Of a stretch of 9,501 bases of DNA, positions 5,643 to 9,501 are shown piece by piece. The DNA lies in contig JAAAOZ010000228.1 in the NCBI GenBank assembly GCA_009908585.1, forward strand, positions 1 to 9,501, in the 5' to 3' direction. The stretch is from Chloroflexota bacterium. Lineage in GTDB: Bacteria; Chloroflexota; Anaerolineae; B4-G1; SLSP01. Both the position numbers and the translations under genes were made by a program. Numbering within the stretch: the first letter of the stretch is position 1; every line of letters begins with the position of its first letter. The notes beneath the pieces were generated by a model, which was not told the DNA's origin, did not search any database, and saw only the letters and a list, made by a program, of their open reading frames with translations.

Positions 5643-7507
5643 CGTTTCCCATCCAGCCTGCGATGCTGACGAGGTGGTGGCGGTCCTGGGCTGCGCCTGT
5701 GCTGTTGGCGGCCTTCGTGCTGGCGACGACGACGTTGGCTTGGCTTCGCCACGCAACCTTCCACACCAGTCTGTTCGATCTAGGTTACTACACCCAGGTG
5801 ATCTGGAATACGGCCCACGGACGCTGGTTCGTCAGTTCTCTCAAGCCTGGCATCTTCTTGGCTGACCATTTTTCCCCCATTCTTTTGCTGTTAGCCCCCA
5901 TTTTCGCGCTCTTCCCGGATGCGCGCGTGTTGCTACTTGTCGAGATGGTAGCCTTGGCGGTCGCCATCGTCCCCGCCTATCTGATCCTGAAGCCTCGCTA
6001 CCCCAACCTCGCGCCCTTGATCGTGGTGGCCTATGTCCTCAATCCAAGCGTACATCAAATCGCAACGAAGAACTTTCACGAAATTTTCTTAGCCGCTCCC
6101 ACTCTGGCCCTGGCCTTCTACGCTTCGTACAGAAGAAAAACGACGCTGTTGCTCATCGCCTTGGGGTTGACGCTCTTGGTGCGGGAGGATATGGGCATAT
6201 ACGTGGCCTTGTTTGGGCTGTACTATGCGCTGTGCCGCTCATCTCGCCGTTGGTTTGGAATTTTGCTGATTGGGATGGGTGTGGTTTGGTTGCTGACATT
6301 GACAGGATGGGTCATGCCTGCCTTGGGAGAAGGTTATTATCGCCATGGTGGGCAGTTTAGTCGCTGGGGTGGGTCCATCCCAGATGTTCTTGCGGCGCTC
6401 ATTAAAGATCCATCTGTCCTCCTGCGGACATTGACTGCGCCAGAGCAAATTAAGACGCTGCTCAAGGTCTTTTTACCCCTGCTGTTCCTTCCTTTACTGG
6501 CGCGAGGCGAACAACTTCTTTGGCTACCGGCGATCTTGTTACTGTTGCAATCTCCCAATGCTGATGCCAGTTCACTTGATAGCTGGTATATGGTTCCCCT
6601 GCTGCCTTTGATATGGGGGACAATCGCTCTGGTGTTGGTTCGAGTTCAAATTCAATGGAAGCACCAGGGAGCGAAAATCGGCCTGGGATTGTTGCTGGCC
6701 GCAAATATATCCTTTTTCCTGCTGTGGAGTCCTTTCCCGGGCGGGGGGCGATTTGACGTTGTCCCTTACACGGTTCAAGAACATCACAGAATTGGACATC
6801 GCGTTGTGCGCCGGATACCGCCAGACGTTTCGGTCGCTGCGCAGAGCGGCCTGGGCGCCCACTTGGCAACCCGTGAGAAGCTCAGTCTATTCCCCTGGTT
6901 CTCCGAGGAGAATTCGCCCGAGATGATTGTTCTAGATGCCACGGGGCTAAATTCGTACCCGCTGCATTATTCAGAGATCGAGGGGATTGTGGATACCTAC
7001 CGTATGGATCCCCGGATGCAGGTGTATTGGGAACAAGATGGCTACATTGTCTTCAGGACGAGTGAGGTGGCCGGCACTTCGCCGTGGCGGACGGTCGAGT
7101 GCATGTGGGACGTTGGCGTGCGTGTGGAGGGGTATGAAATCGCCCAGACCGATGAGACCGGCGCCTTTATGCAAGACTCAACCTCCCCCGCGCCGGGGCA
7201 GACGTTACGGGTTGAGCTTTACTTGGAAGCCCTGACCCCTATGGATACAAATTATTCGATATCTGTGCGGGCCATCACGCCCGAGGGGCGTCTGTTGGCT
7301 CAGGATGATAGCTGGCCCGCGCGCGGATTGATGCCGACGGTTGTGTGGCCTGCCGGTCAGCTCCTACGAGATACGCACTACTTGACCTTGCCAATGGAAA
7401 ACTTGCCCAATTCGCTGCTCTTGCAGGTCGTGATGTACGATTCCGCGACGTTGGAGCGCGTCAGCCCGGCCTCTGGCTGTGTTTTGACCGCCTGGGAGGA
7501 TGAGTGA
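5639..7507 (+). CDS. DUF2079 polytopic membrane protein with C-terminal extracytoplasmic beta domain
   Basis: 622 aa. TM1 (about 18-37) leads into FDLGYYTQVIWNTAHG (from 46), then ADHFSP (75-80), NFHE (145-148) and RED (182-184), the conserved loop residues of DUF2079 proteins. About ten hydrophobic helices run to residue 363, followed by the family's soluble part (HRIGHRVVRRIPPDVSVAAQ..., near 383-475). The first-loop Asp (D47) and overall layout recall GT-C glycosyltransferases, which use polyprenyl-linked sugars outside the membrane, but activity is not proven. Residues about 484-615 are an added beta-sandwich (APGQTLRVELYLEAL, ITPEGRLLAQDD) of a kind often attached to Chloroflexota membrane glycosyltransferases. 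A stop at 5618 limits the N-terminus to ATG 5639 or the second Met (5663); neither has a ribosome site. The gene is visibly AT-richer than its neighbours, which may mean separate acquisition. Confidence 0.85.
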   Translation: MTFPIQPAMLTRWWRSWAAPVLLAAFVLATTTLAWLRHATFHTSLFDLGYYTQVIWNTAHGRWFVSSLKPGIFLADHFSPILLLLAPIFALFPDARVLLLVEMVALAVAIVPAYLILKPRYPNLAPLIVVAYVLNPSVHQIATKNFHEIFLAAPTLALAFYASYRRKTTLLLIALGLTLLVREDMGIYVALFGLYYALCRSSRRWFGILLIGMGVVWLLTLTGWVMPALGEGYYRHGGQFSRWGGSIPDVLAALIKDPSVLLRTLTAPEQIKTLLKVFLPLLFLPLLARGEQLLWLPAILLLLQSPNADASSLDSWYMVPLLPLIWGTIALVLVRVQIQWKHQGAKIGLGLLLAANISFFLLWSPFPGGGRFDVVPYTVQEHHRIGHRVVRRIPPDVSVAAQSGLGAHLATREKLSLFPWFSEENSPEMIVLDATGLNSYPLHYSEIEGIVDTYRMDPRMQVYWEQDGYIVFRTSEVAGTSPWRTVECMWDVGVRVEGYEIAQTDETGAFMQDSTSPAPGQTLRVELYLEALTPMDTNYSISVRAITPEGRLLAQDDSWPARGLMPTVVWPAGQLLRDTHYLTLPMENLPNSLLLQVVMYDSATLERVSPASGCVLTAWEDE

Positions 7508-7607
7508 GTTCGTTGTAGTTGTACGTAAATATGGCTTAGATGTATAAATTATTGCGAAATCATTCCTAAACATTGAACAAGCCCTCTTTTACGGTATAAT
7601 TCCTCGT
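7508..7607 (+). promoter_or_regulatory. Intergenic region with leaderless-type promoter
   Basis: 100 bp of AT-rich DNA. It ends in TTGAAC (7573-7578), a 16-bp spacer and a perfect TATAAT (7595-7600). Only seven bases separate the -10 from ATG 7608, so the expected transcription start is at or next to the A of the ATG. No Shine-Dalgarno exists. I see no stem-loop with a T run that would terminate the DUF2079 message here. Confidence 0.65.
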
Positions 7608-9215
7608 ATGGAGACAAAGAAATGGTCACGGGCTTGGGCCGATATGCTCACGGAGGAACTCGACCGGCCGGTGCGGATGCGTGTGCGCGGGGCGAGCATG
7701 GCCCCCACGCTCCGCCCCGGCGATGTGGTGATGGTCGAGCCGATCACCGATGCGGCGCTCCGCTTGGGCGATTGGGTGCTCGTGCGCGGCGAGCGCGAGA
7801 ACTACCTCCATCGCTACGTGGGCCGGCGCGTGGATCGCGTCCTCACCAAGGGCGACGCCCATCGCCGGCTCGATCCCCCCTGGCCGCCCGCCGCGATCCG
7901 AGGCCGCGTGACCGCCGCCTATCGCGATGATGCCTGCTGCTATCGCCGGACGCGCCGCCGTCAGCGCCGCGAGCGCGTGCGCGCTCTGGGCCATCGCGTC
8001 GGCGGCGAGGTGTGGGGCGCGCTTTCCCGCCTCAAAAGCTGGTTGCTGCTCCTTCTGCTGTTGGCCGTCACCGCGACCGGCGTCTACGCCGCTGTCACCG
8101 TGACCGAGTTCACCGCCGAGTGGGACAATGATCAGGTCCTCCTTCATTGGGAGACGGCCAGCGAGGTCGGCAACCTGGGTTTCTTGATTTGGCGTCGCGA
8201 AGAAGGAGAGGATGAATTCGAGACGATTCCCGTTGAAATTCCCGGCGAGGGAGGGCCTGTGGATTCTGTGCCGGGCAAAGGCGATATCGTCGGCGCCAGC
8301 TACGATGTCTATGATGTGAACGCGACGCCGGGAATATCCTATGAGTATCAACTTCAGGATGTGCCGGATGACGGCAGTGAAGGGGAGAAATTCGGGCCGG
8401 TGACGCCGGTGGTCAACGACACGCCGACGCCCACCGCCACTCCAAAACCGGCAGCGACCGATACCCCCACGCCCACCGATGGCCCCACGCCGACGGCAAC
8501 TCCTACCCCCCAACCGACGGCCACTTCGCAGGCTGGTCCCACGCCAACGCCCTCCGTTATGTTCCAGGCGGATCAGGAGAATCTAAACGCCGGCACGTGT
8601 ACGACATTGCGTTGGCGCGTCGAGCGCGTTCAGGAGGTGTATTTGGATGGGCGGGTCGTTTCTAGTGCTGACACGACGACCGTCTGCCCGTGTGAGGACG
8701 AGACCCACACGCTCCGGGTGCTCTACAAGGACGACACCAAGGAGGATTTTGACATCGCCTTGAGCGTCACCGGCGCGTGTGAGGATGCGTCGGACGCCAC
8801 GGCCACACCAACCTCCACGCCCTTTCGCGTCACGACGGCGACCCCCGGCGCGACGGTGACGCCTTTCGCCTCCCCGACGGCGACGGCAACCCCGGATACT
8901 GACGCGCCGACGCCATCATCCACGCCCGAATCCGGCGCGGAGGGGGATTCGCCCATCGCGACCCCGCCGCTGACGCTTACGGCCCCCGCGACCTCACGCG
9001 CGCTGACCGAGGGCGATACGGCCACACCTGCGCTGTCCCCTACAGCTTCGCCGCCGCCGACCCGACCCGCCGTTGAGGGCGAGTCGACGACCTCCTCGGC
9101 GCGGCCCAAGCGCCCCCTCAACCTGCTCCTGCTCGGCGGCGGCATCGGCGTGGGCTTGCTGCTCATCGGCGTGGGCGCCTGGTTGTGGAGTCAACAGCAG
9201 AGCCAGCATCGGTGA
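7608..9215 (+). CDS. S26B-type peptidase domain fused to FN3/Ig/Thr-Pro-stalk membrane protein
   Basis: 535 aa. Residues about 20-106 are a signal-peptidase-like S24/S26 domain: RGASMAPTLRPGD with Ser30, YLHRYVG with His68, and TKGDAHRRLD with Asp83 and Asp89. The Ser-His-Asp-Asp set, including the six-residue Asp spacing, fits the S26B (Sec11/SipW) type and not the Ser-Lys bacterial LepB type. It has no N-terminal TM helix. A strongly basic stretch (112-143) precedes TM1 (145-163), so by the positive-inside rule the protease faces the cytosol. Outside follow an FN3-like domain (about 164-268), a Thr-Pro stalk, an Ig-like domain with C331, C360, C362 and C391, a second Thr/Pro/Ser stalk (396-487) and TM2 (504-527). 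Its stop overlaps the lipoprotein start. Substrate unknown; a regulatory or maturation protease tied to the surface is inferred. Confidence 0.85.
   Translation: METKKWSRAWADMLTEELDRPVRMRVRGASMAPTLRPGDVVMVEPITDAALRLGDWVLVRGERENYLHRYVGRRVDRVLTKGDAHRRLDPPWPPAAIRGRVTAAYRDDACCYRRTRRRQRRERVRALGHRVGGEVWGALSRLKSWLLLLLLLAVTATGVYAAVTVTEFTAEWDNDQVLLHWETASEVGNLGFLIWRREEGEDEFETIPVEIPGEGGPVDSVPGKGDIVGASYDVYDVNATPGISYEYQLQDVPDDGSEGEKFGPVTPVVNDTPTPTATPKPAATDTPTPTDGPTPTATPTPQPTATSQAGPTPTPSVMFQADQENLNAGTCTTLRWRVERVQEVYLDGRVVSSADTTTVCPCEDETHTLRVLYKDDTKEDFDIALSVTGACEDASDATATPTSTPFRVTTATPGATVTPFASPTATATPDTDAPTPSSTPESGAEGDSPIATPPLTLTAPATSRALTEGDTATPALSPTASPPPTRPAVEGESTTSSARPKRPLNLLLLGGGIGVGLLLIGVGAWLWSQQQSQHR
8421..8552 (+). 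repeat. First Thr-Pro stalk repeat (inside the peptidase fusion)
   Basis: Residues 272-315 are imperfect TPTPTATP units, with matching ACGCCGAC/ACCCCCAC-like repetition in the DNA. It is a flexible extracellular spacer between the FN3-like and Ig-like domains and a likely site of O-glycosylation and length variation. Confidence 0.7.
8793..9068 (+). repeat. Second Thr/Pro/Ser-rich stalk (inside the peptidase fusion)
   Basis: Residues about 396-487 are low-complexity Thr, Pro, Ala and Ser with scattered acidic residues, more degenerate than the first stalk. It links the Ig-like domain to the C-terminal TM helix. Confidence 0.65.
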
Positions 9216-9501
9216 GACGCCATCGCCATAGCCTTCTGCTGACGGTTGGCCTTGTGCTGCTGGCCGTCCTCGTCCTTGCCGGATGTAGCACGCGCCTCGC
9301 GCTTTCCCCTGCGATCCCGGCCACACCGCCTTCACAGTGGACGCTCGCCGTCCGCGCCGATGGCCCGCGTTGGTTGGGCGCTGATTGGTGGCGCGCTCAG
9401 GGCCTCGACCCCGCGACGCTGAGCCACGAAAACGTGCGCCTCCAACAGGCCGGGCGCGATGTCCCGCTTCAATGGATCGAGGCGCCGGACGGCCCCGGTC
9501 T
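9212..9501 (+). CDS. Lipoprotein, N-terminal part (runs off the window)
   Basis: The GTG at 9212 overlaps the TGA of the peptidase fusion (GTGA) and the frame is open to the window end (96 codons). The N-terminus VRRHRHS is basic, followed by a hydrophobic stretch and the lipobox VLAGC, so Cys25 should be lipidated after signal peptidase II cleavage. After a short Pro-rich spacer comes WTLAVRADGPRWLGADWW..., then QGLDPATL and VRLQQAGRDVPLQW. This resembles the beta-rich N-terminal module of some large Chloroflexota surface proteins, including gingipain-like C25 peptidases, but too little is visible to assign it. Tight coupling suggests that it acts with the peptidase fusion at the cell surface. 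I chose GTG because it immediately precedes the basic n-region; an earlier start would lie inside the previous gene. Confidence 0.75.
   Translation, partial: MRRHRHSLLLTVGLVLLAVLVLAGCSTRLALSPAIPATPPSQWTLAVRADGPRWLGADWWRAQGLDPATLSHENVRLQQAGRDVPLQWIEAPDGPG

Noticed and set aside
4973..5764. Minus-strand open frame opposite the PH-like protein
   Set aside because: It spans the plus-strand gene, the consensus promoter at 5520-5548 and the start of the DUF2079 gene. Its composition is Arg/Gln/His-rich without domain features.
7626..8513. Long minus-strand open frame opposite the peptidase fusion
   Set aside because: It is the antisense of a high-GC gene with clear catalytic motifs and domains on the plus strand. 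The minus translation is Gly/Ala/Arg/His-rich with no recognisable domain.

Overview
The window looks like a fragment of a Chloroflexota (Anaerolineae/Caldilineae-like) genome. The pointers are high-GC genes, long Thr-Pro stalks of TPTATP type joined to FN3/Ig-like ectodomains, a DUF2079 membrane protein with a C-terminal beta domain, and radical SAM proteins carrying PqqD-like N-termini. This placement is inferred from protein style, since there is no rRNA or marker gene.

Left half (1-4307, minus strand): a tightly packed four-gene operon read right to left. It encodes a two-TM zinc-ribbon protein (4307-3966), a complete radical SAM/SPASM enzyme with an N-terminal PqqD/RRE-like domain (3941-2472), a paralog of that enzyme that has lost its iron-sulfur cysteines and SAM motif (2451-1105), and a secreted or membrane DUF2207-like protein that leaves the window at base 1 (1108-1). 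Gaps are 20-24 bp, and the last pair overlaps by 4 bp (ATGA). The operon looks like a peptide or protein maturation system with an active plus a catalytically dead radical SAM subunit. No separate short precursor peptide is visible, so one of the membrane proteins may be the substrate.

Middle (about 4308-5020): an AT-richer divergent intergenic region. It holds a plausible minus-strand promoter, an unassigned 94-codon open stretch, and a series of inverted repeats. The largest is a 102-nt imperfect hairpin with equal 35-nt arms (4624-4725). An apparent branched structure closed by an 8-bp stem follows (4775-4861).

Right half (plus strand): a small two-TM protein with a PH-like tail (5021-5512), a DUF2079 polytopic protein (5639-7507), and a fusion of an S26B-type Ser/His/Asp peptidase domain to FN3, Ig and Thr-Pro stalk regions (7608-9215). 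The fusion is coupled by a GTGA overlap to a lipoprotein that runs off the right end (9212-9501). The first two genes lack a good ribosome binding site at their own starts. Each is preceded by a tiny ORF with a good one, ending at or just before the main start codon. The peptidase fusion has a consensus promoter placed so that its mRNA should be leaderless.
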